Shown: one piece after another, positions 7,401-13,771 of the stretch
Numbering within the stretch: position 1 is the first letter of the stretch
Layout of the letters: each line of letters starts with the position of its first letter
Source: Candidatus Omnitrophota bacterium
GTDB lineage: Bacteria; Omnitrophota; Gorgyraeia; 2-01-FULL-45-10
DNA: 16,511 bases
Assembly (NCBI GenBank): GCA_026387135.1
Contig: JAPLMH010000137.1
Span: 1 to 16,511 of the forward strand
Direction of reading: 5' to 3'
Translations under genes and position numbers: made by a program
The notes under the pieces: generated by a model
What the model was told of the DNA's origin: nothing
The model's database searches: none
What the model saw: only the letters and a program-made list of their open reading frames with translations

Positions 7401-10304
7401 GCCGCTGAATGGATTTTTGAAATATTCACTTAACATCCTGTTGGCCTTTTCAGCGGTCTCTTTAATAACTTCGGACGATCTCGGGTCCGCCGCCGCTATC
7501 TGGGCCGCCAATGCGCGCTGAATAGTGCTCTCCAGGCTTCTGGGGCCTATCGACGCCGGTGTAATTATCTCCTTCATGAGGTAAGAGAGCTCTATCCATC
7601 TTATGTCCCTCGGATATCCTTTGCCGGTTAGAAGTATCTTTAGCTCAATGATAAAATCTTCCCATCGCCCGAACCTCAATGCAGTAAGTATGAGATCTAC
7701 CTGCAATTCATAAGGCAGCGCCCAGGGGTCCGTGGACTGGATCTTGGTTATTATGTCAGCCATACCATTGTATGCTCTTTCAGATCTCGATTTCATGCCA
7801 AGCACTTCATAGCCATGCGCGATGCGGCCATATGCGTTTTCAAGAATCATGAGCTCGTCCTTGGTCGAACGCGATATTTTTTCCATTACCTGCACTTCGG
7901 CCTCTTCGAGGGCAAGCGAAATTAAGACATCCTTATATTTTATAAGCTCGTCCTGCTTCATCAACTGCGACATTCTGTATTTAAGTATCTCCGGCTCGAC
8001 AAGATGTGTATCCTCTTTTTCAAAAGACCTTCTGACCAGCTCGGAAAGGACCTTTTGAACCTGATGCGCCGCCACCTTCCTGCCGGACATGTGATCATGT
8101 ATATCCAGATAACGCTGGGCAAAATTAAGCCATACGGCAAGCTCCTTCATATCGTATTCGCTGTCAACTCTCAGGCTGTCGAGATAATTTTTCGGTAGAA
8201 ACAAGAGACGCCTCCCCCGTCCGGCATGCACTACTCTGATGACGTTGTGCACAGGATCCGAAAATATGAGCGATGTCTTCATTATAAGCTCGGAAACGGT
8301 GCTATTATTCTCAAAGCGCTTTATCCTGTTTTCGAGGTTAGGACATTCGCGGCGCCATATCTTCACCGCCTCCAGGATCTTTGCGGCGTTTTCGGATTTC
8401 CTGGCGTCTTTAAAGAGCGCCTCGCCCCTCCTTTGCTTTCCAAGCGCATCGGCATTCGCCCCTTTAAATAAAAGATTCTTCGGGAAGAAATAGATCACAT
8501 TATCACCTCTGGTATGATAGGATATGCCCGTTCTGTATAAAGACAGATTATGCGGCGGACTGTTCTTCATATACTCATCATAGAGATGCCCTAGGTAGGG
8601 CTGCGGCTTCAAGGTCAGATAGAAGAGTAGAATTCCGTAAAGCTGTATGGAAGCATTCCTTGTCGCGTAAGAGTTTTTTATCTTCCCGAACTTTTCCAGC
8701 AGAATAGCCTCTTCATCGTTCATGGCCTTTCTTATCTCATATGAACCCTCGGGCCATCTTCTTATCAATTCTCTGCAATATGCTATAAAATCTTCCGAAC
8801 CTTCAAAGTCCTTCTCGAGCCTATTGAATAGAAGCTCGAAAAGTGGCCTCAAGAAGTTTTTTTCATGGCTTTTAGCATCCGACATTATATAGCAGTCCAT
8901 CGTCTCCAGCTCAGTTATATACATGGATAGGGCATCGCCATCCGTTATCCGGTTGGAATCCGGCATGGAGGTTTCTCCCGAGGCCACATCTATGAATGTG
9001 GCGGGGTTTGTGACAAACCGCTTCTGGTTTGCATCGTAATAGACGAGTCCTTTATCTACCATCTCAAGAAATCTCGCTCGGCTTTGCGTCATAAATACTT
9101 CTCCGTAGAAATCGAAGGCTTGGACGGGCTCTGAATCCTTCCGCCACGACAATAATGACCTGACATCCTGCCCGGAAGTAAAATACATCTCCGATAATTC
9201 TTTATCCGCCAATTTTAAGATAGGATCATAGACAATTATCCGCCCATCAATATTACTGGAGCCGCGCGGCAGCTTTAGCACATATTCTTTTATTTTTGCG
9301 ATATCAGTTTTTTCGTCGCTGAAAAGATTCTCTATGAATTCCATGAAATAGACGCTTCTTATATAAGCAGTAAGCCCCATCCCTGAATCCACGACGCACC
9401 TATCCAGAACGCGGCTTAAGCCCCTCATCCTGAAGTCGGAACGCCTCTCTTCCTTCAGGAAGGTCCGGATGTTCTTTCCAAGCGTCCTCGCCTGCGCTTT
9501 AAGGTTTTCATCGAACGCCCTGGCCGCGTATGCACTGCTCAATTCAATACCTCTTTCGCTCGATAAAGCCATCATCGCACGCAGCGCAGCATCTTCAAGA
9601 GTAGCATCTACCTTATGATATTTTCTGATCAGTTCATCAAAGCGCCCGGCCATCTGCTTCAACGTATATACCCTTACGTCATAACTAGACTCAAATAGTT
9701 TATGCATAGCAGATATCACGGCCAGACGAACCTGCAAATTGGTATCGTTAAGCGCTGCGAGCAATGCCTCTTCGGCCTTTCTCAAAGAACCCTCATCCAT
9801 CTTATCCAGATGATAAGAATTTTCAAATATTAAATCCGCTACCTTTGCTGCAATGATCTTATATTGCGTTCTTGGGTCTCCTAGAAGCCCTGTAATATGT
9901 TCCAGCCAATGGTTCTGGCGCATGATGCCTATTTTTTCATGACTATCTATACGACGAATTATATCGATTATATGCTTTGCGGTCTTTTCGTCGATATCTT
10001 TTAGGGCAGCCGATATATCTGGAGGAAGGACGATATTTGCAGAAGGATGATTTTGCGTTATCGGATCTTTTTGGTTAGTTGTATCCGTTGCGGGAGCTTT
10101 GAAGCTCCTGCCATTTTTCCTGAGAAGTTTGTTTGCAAGAACTTTTTTCAGCCTGCTTAATACACTCGCATTTTGCAGGCCCGGCACAGCAAGATTGCTA
10201 TTAGAAGTTTGAGTTGGATAAGCCCAAGCGACGTCTTGGGCGAGGAAAGCCACAAGAAGTATTGCGGATATGATCCTGAATGTATTGTGGGACCTAAGTT
10301 TCAT
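4488..10304 (-). CDS. Giant secreted protein of unknown function, HEAT-like N-terminal region
   Basis: 1938 residues from ATG at 10304. The frame extends up to a TTG at 10352, but the ATG begins a perfect signal peptide (residues 1-28, ending LAQDVAWA before Y-P) and has an AAGAGA site about 10 nt upstream, so I choose it. After a short basic linker, residues about 96-300 are repeated helical pairs of HEAT/ARM type (such as LLAALNDTNLQVRLAVISAM). A helical, TPR-like stretch lies near 810-895. A central region (about 1060-1420) looks beta-rich. One TPR-like unit is at about 1657-1690 (AVEAFREENYEEASKLFARA). A C-terminal helical domain (about 1816-1938) has YLYLEGVVGLARAIM and ends NYLVAA. I recognise no catalytic motif and no membrane segment after the signal peptide. 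It should be exported, soluble or surface-bound. It has its own promoter and a structured leader. Function unknown. Confidence 0.9.
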   Translation of the reverse strand: MKLRSHNTFRIISAILLVAFLAQDVAWAYPTQTSNSNLAVPGLQNASVLSRLKKVLANKLLRKNGRSFKAPATDTTNQKDPITQNHPSANIVLPPDISAALKDIDEKTAKHIIDIIRRIDSHEKIGIMRQNHWLEHITGLLGDPRTQYKIIAAKVADLIFENSYHLDKMDEGSLRKAEEALLAALNDTNLQVRLAVISAMHKLFESSYDVRVYTLKQMAGRFDELIRKYHKVDATLEDAALRAMMALSSERGIELSSAYAARAFDENLKAQARTLGKNIRTFLKEERRSDFRMRGLSRVLDRCVVDSGMGLTAYIRSVYFMEFIENLFSDEKTDIAKIKEYVLKLPRGSSNIDGRIIVYDPILKLADKELSEMYFTSGQDVRSLLSWRKDSEPVQAFDFYGEVFMTQSRARFLEMVDKGLVYYDANQKRFVTNPATFIDVASGETSMPDSNRITDGDALSMYITELETMDCYIMSDAKSHEKNFLRPLFELLFNRLEKDFEGSEDFIAYCRELIRRWPEGSYEIRKAMNDEEAILLEKFGKIKNSYATRNASIQLYGILLFYLTLKPQPYLGHLYDEYMKNSPPHNLSLYRTGISYHTRGDNVIYFFPKNLLFKGANADALGKQRRGEALFKDARKSENAAKILEAVKIWRRECPNLENRIKRFENNSTVSELIMKTSLIFSDPVHNVIRVVHAGRGRRLLFLPKNYLDSLRVDSEYDMKELAVWLNFAQRYLDIHDHMSGRKVAAHQVQKVLSELVRRSFEKEDTHLVEPEILKYRMSQLMKQDELIKYKDVLISLALEEAEVQVMEKISRSTKDELMILENAYGRIAHGYEVLGMKSRSERAYNGMADIITKIQSTDPWALPYELQVDLILTALRFGRWEDFIIELKILLTGKGYPRDIRWIELSYLMKEIITPASIGPRSLESTIQRALAAQIAAADPRSSEVIKETAEKANRMLSEYFKNPFSGLGLDDIVGCPSREALERLKRGEDDPRSLVDIENRLIKKVAGFESLSDVGRMDPYAVSMTTRTANTLEGMGHILKEFRKPIGDAGISDAEVKIMDKSTVVVDTVDKDGHEQGFLLKILSRDDPAEKAVEDFLRNDLSMYEGLAKNNGCENIILVLGKKHPSYPTNIIVPSEQREGILMLSYGLKINTPDSRTGGLKMLTLGGRESIDTSAVMPQETTLVIPYLKGPLYEFKNQYGNTEASFLLEGSVGAWAPLYDKSSDRIIIAHVKREPEGDKVLPDHFVLSLKGVSDKSQQLLYFPGDDEAPVPVRIPAMEEESTKEIDASWIIGWLKAANSYAWLVCLYGQQVDKRDLSVWATEPVLSDPEKLKAIAQPLMLPGVRSREPLIFLRHKPWARLIDLMVFDPRGKGVFGIELGRHNVKEHAKKAINLIRTYQSVDPDSLGGGSVMPKWATFYADEITSGNTDIDEYMIVGQKSAIRRAVKRSGLVIGNEEEAGAVFLARMTQAVVNLMVRSYLSRGGDVNNLPGRINYIVHKGFEISEYGNKVTIPVLFEFYKLSNGKYLIKKYGVKRLKVSNGTLKNRYKNASEILKRLEAEPAIQKSSPPETPGQSLGAAHADDPVFTPPGKPYAIIRPAPEHAEIDAYHSLNYFVGPEVSDFISRLEEESRAHPDDRFLKGAVMIVAESRSILFKAVEAFREENYEEASKLFARAIGDDKNYGLSYLRDQANYQAGSINNEYLQDNCIGMIHYAQKLILEANRRRAHAKTASMLDAPVQPYSIAEHLKSIHDLTKAGITAHPIHQGAEVLLSETLFNEIDRENLNRLLGKDSPVRIMPAREIRNASMNHNSTKQNLACIIRKEDYDDPELWNRNNKANNKATMLILSEDLQDSRYLYLEGVVGLARAIMNEDADSIEIFIKLLFNKTQGLNDAELLKLLIADPRKFADYIRFKAQPFNKEELYERYKTDVENYLVAA

Positions 10305-10333
10305 ATAGTTTATTCTCTTAACATTGTCACAAT

Positions 10334-10380
10334 AAAAAAACCAGATCGCCAAGTCTTCTTTCTAGGCTTTCTGGTCTTTT
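10334..10380 (-). terminator. Intrinsic terminator (attenuator) in the leader of the 1938-residue gene
   Basis: In the minus-strand transcript ACCAGA (10375-10370) pairs with TCTGGT (10345-10340). A further GCC/GGC pairing lies inside, and seven U residues follow (10340-10334). It stands about 30 nt before the ATG and well after the promoter, so it acts inside this gene's own leader. Its first arm overlaps an alternative pairing partner of upstream sequence. Confidence 0.7.
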
Positions 10381-10435
10381 TAGATGGATGAAACCTTCGG
10401 CATCATGAATGCCGCCATCAGATTTTCTTAAGACC
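10373..10435 (-). promoter_or_regulatory. Nested leader helix that competes with the terminator (candidate antiterminator)
   Basis: Three nested pairings line up: GGTCTT (10435-10430) with AAGACC (10378-10373), GATGG (10419-10415) with CCATC (10387-10383), and CGGCAT (10414-10409) with ATGCCG (10403-10398) around a 5-nt loop. The outer helix uses 10373-10375, which are also in the terminator's 5' arm. The two folds are therefore mutually exclusive. Confidence 0.6.
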
Positions 10436-10438
10436 CTC

Positions 10439-10494
10439 AACTCCCCCGAGTTAATACAGTGGGGATCCTAGAAATTTGCCTTCGCTTCACTGTA
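10439..10494 (-). promoter_or_regulatory. Two upstream leader hairpins of unknown class
   Basis: TACAGTG (10494-10488) pairs perfectly with CACTGTA (10461-10455) over a 26-nt spacer. Directly after it, AACTC-GGGG-GAGTT (10452-10439) forms a 5-bp hairpin with a GGGG loop. Together with the downstream helices they give an aptamer-like leader. I cannot match it to a known riboswitch consensus. Confidence 0.5.
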
Positions 10495-10528
10495 GCATAT
10501 TCCGCGAAGAGAAATTTATGTTATGTAG

Positions 10529-10556
10529 ATTATACCATTTCATAGGGCCAAGGCAA
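10529..10556 (-). promoter_or_regulatory. Sigma-70 type promoter for the 1938-residue gene
   Basis: The minus strand has TTGCCT (10556-10551), a 16-nt spacer and TATAAT (10534-10529) preceded by TG-G, an extended -10. Transcription should start near 10522, giving a leader of about 218 nt. The promoter lies 26 nt after the pgpA stop codon, so the giant gene has a start of its own beyond operon read-through. Confidence 0.72.
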
Positions 10557-10581
10557 GTTTATATTCTATCTTTTTTATGTC

Positions 10582-11040
10582 TTAACTTGCTATGCGCGGA
10601 AATATAAAGCAGATGATCTGAAGAATAAAATTTGTGTAGATGGCGGCAATAATGTCGTCGAACATTATGCCGAATGACCCGGAGAATTTCTCTATCGCTT
10701 TGGCAGGCGGCGGCTTTAAGATATCGAATGTCCTGAATAGCGCGAAGCCTAGCACCATTATCCAAAAACTATACGGCACCAGGAACAATGACAGCATCAT
10801 GCCGCATGCCTCGTCTATCACTATCATCTGGGCATCTTTTCTCTTGTATATCCTCTCCGCTTCGGATGAGAAGAGTATGCCCAAGAAGAATAAAAATAGA
10901 ACGGAAAATATATATATTGGCAGCTTATCTTTTACTACAAAATATATGAGAAGTCCGGCTAGACTCCCCAGTGTGCCGGGCATGAACGGCGAGTGCCCCA
11001 GATAAAAGAAGCTTGTAGTGAACTTAATGACTCTTCGCAT
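10582..11040 (-). CDS. pgpA: Phosphatidylglycerophosphatase A
   Basis: 152 residues. PgpA removes the phosphate from phosphatidylglycerophosphate at the inner membrane, the last step of phosphatidylglycerol synthesis. All family motifs are present: GHSPFMPGTLGSL (15-27), VIDEACG (74-80), LFRTFDILKPPP (101-112) and GIMFDDIIAA (124-133); the acidic pairs D76-E77 and D128-D129 fit the metal-dependent active site. Hydrophobic segments lie near 45-58, 82-103 and 130-148. The ATG overlaps the end of pgsA by 17 nt and has an AGGGAG site 9 nt upstream, inside pgsA, which supports this start. It follows the enzyme that makes its substrate, and it is the last gene of the operon. Confidence 0.95.
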   Translation of the reverse strand: MRRVIKFTTSFFYLGHSPFMPGTLGSLAGLLIYFVVKDKLPIYIFSVLFLFFLGILFSSEAERIYKRKDAQMIVIDEACGMMLSLFLVPYSFWIMVLGFALFRTFDILKPPPAKAIEKFSGSFGIMFDDIIAAIYTNFILQIICFIFPRIAS

Positions 11041-11614
11041 TGAAGTACACTCCCTTATTCCTTATAAGATACGACACTCCGCTTATCAATGTCAAGAGAG
11101 TTGTGATCGACATCAAAATGAATATGGCGTCCTTGTAAATACGTTCGGTGGAAGCATTCCAGAAATCAAAGACCTTCATCCCCGCCTCCCTGAATATCAA
11201 AAAGAAGAGTATGGCGACTATCGCGAAGACCTGGGAGACCATCTTATGCTTCCCGCCTTCATCGGCGGATATGACCTTGCCTTTGGTGAGCGCCGACATC
11301 CTTAAGCCCGTGACGGCCACATCCCTGAATATTATTATAACAACCATCCAGGCGGGTATCAACTCCATTTCGACGAATGCCAAAAATGCCGATAGGACCA
11401 GTATCTTATCCGCTATTGGGTCCATAAGCCTGCCGAAGTCGGTCACCATCTTATACTTCTTGGCTATATAGCCATCGAGGATATCGGTAAACGAGGCTGT
11501 AAGGAAAGTGACGAGCGCAAGAGACTTCATCACTACGCCCTTTGAAAATAGAAAGAACATGAAGACGGCCACGAGTATTATGCGCAGCACTGTCAGCTTA
11601 TTCGGCAGATTCAT
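11024..11614 (-). CDS. pgsA: CDP-diacylglycerol–glycerol-3-phosphate 3-phosphatidyltransferase
   Basis: 196 residues, a normal length. PgsA joins glycerol-3-phosphate to CDP-diacylglycerol to form phosphatidylglycerophosphate in the inner membrane. The CDP-alcohol phosphotransferase signature D-x2-DG-x2-A-x9-G-x3-D-x3-D is at 44-69 (D44, D47, G48, A51, G61, D65, D69). The position that is usually Arg after A51 is Lys, a conservative change. The protein begins MNLPNKLTVLRI, typical of PgsA, and has several hydrophobic helices. The ATG overlaps the rimO stop (ATGA), with a strong GGGGAGG site just upstream, so translation is coupled to rimO. The product feeds PgpA. Confidence 0.96.
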   Translation of the reverse strand: MNLPNKLTVLRIILVAVFMFFLFSKGVVMKSLALVTFLTASFTDILDGYIAKKYKMVTDFGRLMDPIADKILVLSAFLAFVEMELIPAWMVVIIIFRDVAVTGLRMSALTKGKVISADEGGKHKMVSQVFAIVAILFFLIFREAGMKVFDFWNASTERIYKDAIFILMSITTLLTLISGVSYLIRNKGVYFNAKSH

Positions 11615-12948
11615 ACGGCCTCCCCGACAAGGTCATACTCCAGTGTGTCTGTAATTTTGACTTTACAGAATTCGCCCACCTTAACGCCGCGTCCGGAGAG
11701 ATAGACGCATCCGTCGACTTCCGGCGCATCGCCCTCCGTGCGGCCCGCGAACTTGTCCTTTTCACCATCTACGGGCTCGTCTATAAGAACGCTCACCGTC
11801 TTTCCCATATACGACCTGTTCACATCCGCCGATATCCCCTGCTGCAATTTCATCACTTCGTCGAACCGCTGGTTCTTTATCTTGTCCGGGATCCGTCCCT
11901 CGAACTTATAGGCCCTCGAACCTTCTTCAGCGGAATATATGAACGCCCCCAGCTTTTCAAACCGCGTATCTTCAAGGAATGCCAGCAGCTCTCCGAAATC
12001 CTTATCCGTCTCCCCCGGAAATCCGACGATGACCGAAGTCCTTAAAGTGAGACCGGGGATACTCTTTCTCAATTTTTCTATCAGGCTCTTTATCTCACTT
12101 TTCGTCGTATGTCTGTTCATCTTCTTTAATATCTTATCGCTTATATGCTGGATTGGCAGGTCAAGGTATCTGCATATCTTCTTACTATCACGCAAAGCAT
12201 TGATAAGCTTGTCGCTGTAATGAGCTGGATGCGTGTAAAGAAGCCTGATCCATTTAACACTGCTCTTTAAGGAGGATAGCTTTTTTAATAGTTCCGGAAG
12301 CTTCTGTGCGCCGTATATATCCTTTCCGAAGAGCGTCGTGTCCTGGCCTATTATATCTATCTCTCTTATCCTGCCGGACAGGGAGAGTTTTTTTGCTTCC
12401 TCCACCACCGACTCTATCGTCCTGCTCCTGAACTTTCCCCGCAGCTTCGGTATTATGCAGTAGCTGCAGAGATTATCGCATCCCTCGGATATCTTTAAAT
12501 AAGCAAAATGGGGCGGCGTCAGTGATAATCGCGGGGATTTTTCGTTATAAAGGTACTTCATCTCTTTAGAGACTGCCGAAACGGGGGCATCTTTGAGGAG
12601 AGCTTTGACTACGCTGTTTATCTTTGGCAGGTCGCTCGTTCCAAGAATAGAGTCTACTTCAGGAAGGCTCTTTAAAAGTTTGCCGCTGTACAATTGCGGC
12701 AGGCATCCGCAGACTATGAGGCGCTTTATCTTGCCGTCTTTTTTGAGCTGGGCGGCCTCTATTATAGTGTCGATAGATTCTTCACGCGCGGACTGGACAA
12801 AAGAGCAAGTATTGACTATGAATAGATCTACCCCGTCGCCGACCTCATCCGCTATCTCATAGCCCTCTTCTTTTAGAGAGCCGAGTATCACCTCGGAATC
12901 TACCAGATTGCGCGGACAGCCAAGGCTCACGATCCCGATCTTTGTCAT
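11611..12948 (-). CDS. rimO: Ribosomal protein S12 methylthiotransferase
   Basis: 445 residues. RimO is a radical-SAM enzyme that adds a methylthio group to a conserved Asp of ribosomal protein S12. The N-terminal methylthiotransferase domain starts IGIVSLGCPRNLVDSEV, which points to RimO rather than MiaB, and its cluster cysteines are C11, C48 and C82. The radical-SAM motif C157-x3-C161-x2-C164 lies in SEGCDNLCSYC. A TRAM domain for substrate binding occupies about the last 65 residues (VSVLIDEP...DTLEYDLVG). It begins 10 nt after the rodZ-like gene with no clear Shine-Dalgarno site, and its stop overlaps the pgsA start. Confidence 0.96.
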   Translation of the reverse strand: MTKIGIVSLGCPRNLVDSEVILGSLKEEGYEIADEVGDGVDLFIVNTCSFVQSAREESIDTIIEAAQLKKDGKIKRLIVCGCLPQLYSGKLLKSLPEVDSILGTSDLPKINSVVKALLKDAPVSAVSKEMKYLYNEKSPRLSLTPPHFAYLKISEGCDNLCSYCIIPKLRGKFRSRTIESVVEEAKKLSLSGRIREIDIIGQDTTLFGKDIYGAQKLPELLKKLSSLKSSVKWIRLLYTHPAHYSDKLINALRDSKKICRYLDLPIQHISDKILKKMNRHTTKSEIKSLIEKLRKSIPGLTLRTSVIVGFPGETDKDFGELLAFLEDTRFEKLGAFIYSAEEGSRAYKFEGRIPDKIKNQRFDEVMKLQQGISADVNRSYMGKTVSVLIDEPVDGEKDKFAGRTEGDAPEVDGCVYLSGRGVKVGEFCKVKITDTLEYDLVGEAV

Positions 12949-12958
12949 CGAATATTTT

Positions 12959-13771
12959 CTATTTTATTCTCACGCCTTTTCTTGTTATCTCAAGGCCTTT
13001 TATGACGCCTTTGCTCTGCAGAACTATCGGCCTTCCGTTGAGGGTCAGGTCGAGACTTCCGGCCTTAGCGATATCGAGCTCTATTGATGTATTAGCCTCT
13101 GTCCTTTCGACAAGCCCGGCAGGAAGCACCCTGTCAAAGAAGAGTATCCCGTCTTTTTTCAATGTCACGAGGACCGCCTCTTTCACTTTTATCTCAAGCA
13201 TCAAACGGGTCGCTTTAGGAATGATGTCGCTTGTTTCGGACTTGGCTTTTACTACGGGCTTCTTCTTTTGAGCGGACTTTGCGCTTACTGCGACGGACTT
13301 CTTCTTTGCTGCCACAGCAGAGCTTTTTTTATGGCTTAGCCGGGCCTTATTAAAGGCGATCGACACCTTGCCGACAATGAAGAGTAATAACATGAGAGAT
13401 ATTAAAGCCGCCACGACCAGGCCTGTCATATACAGGAATTTCGGAGGGGTGCGGATCTCTTTCGACAGAACGCTCTCCTGAGGAGGAGCGCTCGGCTGAG
13501 GGGCGCTTTCCGTATGGGCGGGAAAATATTCCTTCAGAAGCTCTACCGAATTTATCTCCAGGAACTGCGCATATTTCTTTAAGAAACTTCTTATATATGT
13601 GTCGGTCAGTGTATCGCTTGGCTTGCCCTCTTCCAGCCCGATCAAGACAGTAGAATGTATCTTGGTCTGTTTCTGGACCTGCTCTATAGTAAGAGACCTC
13701 TTCTCCCTGGCCTCTCTCAATCTTTTTCCTACGGAAACGGCCGATGACCTTGACTCTCTCTTATTATCCAT
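12959..13771 (-). CDS. rodZ: RodZ-like cytoskeletal protein (HTH, one TM segment, DUF4115 C-terminal domain)
   Basis: 270 residues from ATG at 13771. RodZ links MreB filaments to the membrane and helps set cell shape. The cytoplasmic helix-turn-helix (about 14-73) reads VGKRLREAREKRSLTIEQV, then IHSTVLIGLEEG. A Pro-rich linker, one membrane helix (about 113-135, LYMTGLVVAALISLMLLLFI) and a periplasmic beta domain of DUF4115 type (about 190-270) follow. The linker after the membrane helix (142-180) is unusually rich in Lys, Ala and Ser. An alternative TTG start at 13801 has an AAGGG site 7 nt upstream and would add 10 residues; I prefer the ATG but cannot exclude the TTG. It overlaps the end of ftsK by 8 nt (or 38). 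Confidence 0.88.
   Translation of the reverse strand: MDNKRESRSSAVSVGKRLREAREKRSLTIEQVQKQTKIHSTVLIGLEEGKPSDTLTDTYIRSFLKKYAQFLEINSVELLKEYFPAHTESAPQPSAPPQESVLSKEIRTPPKFLYMTGLVVAALISLMLLLFIVGKVSIAFNKARLSHKKSSAVAAKKKSVAVSAKSAQKKKPVVKAKSETSDIIPKATRLMLEIKVKEAVLVTLKKDGILFFDRVLPAGLVERTEANTSIELDIAKAGSLDLTLNGRPIVLQSKGVIKGLEITRKGVRIK

Noticed and set aside
10305..10352. Upstream TTG start adding 16 residues to the 1938-residue protein
   Set aside because: It would put a non-hydrophobic extension before a perfect signal peptide and would begin inside the terminator hairpin. The ATG at 10304 fits better.
10439..10465. Cobalamin-riboswitch-like CCCCACTGT next to GGGGGAG
   Set aside because: Only a short part resembles the cobalamin core. 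The B12 box (AGCCAGGAGACC) is absent downstream.
11408..11485. PgsA with Lys in place of Arg in the CDP-alcohol phosphotransferase signature
   Set aside because: The change is conservative, all aspartates are kept, and I do not regard it as evidence for a different function.
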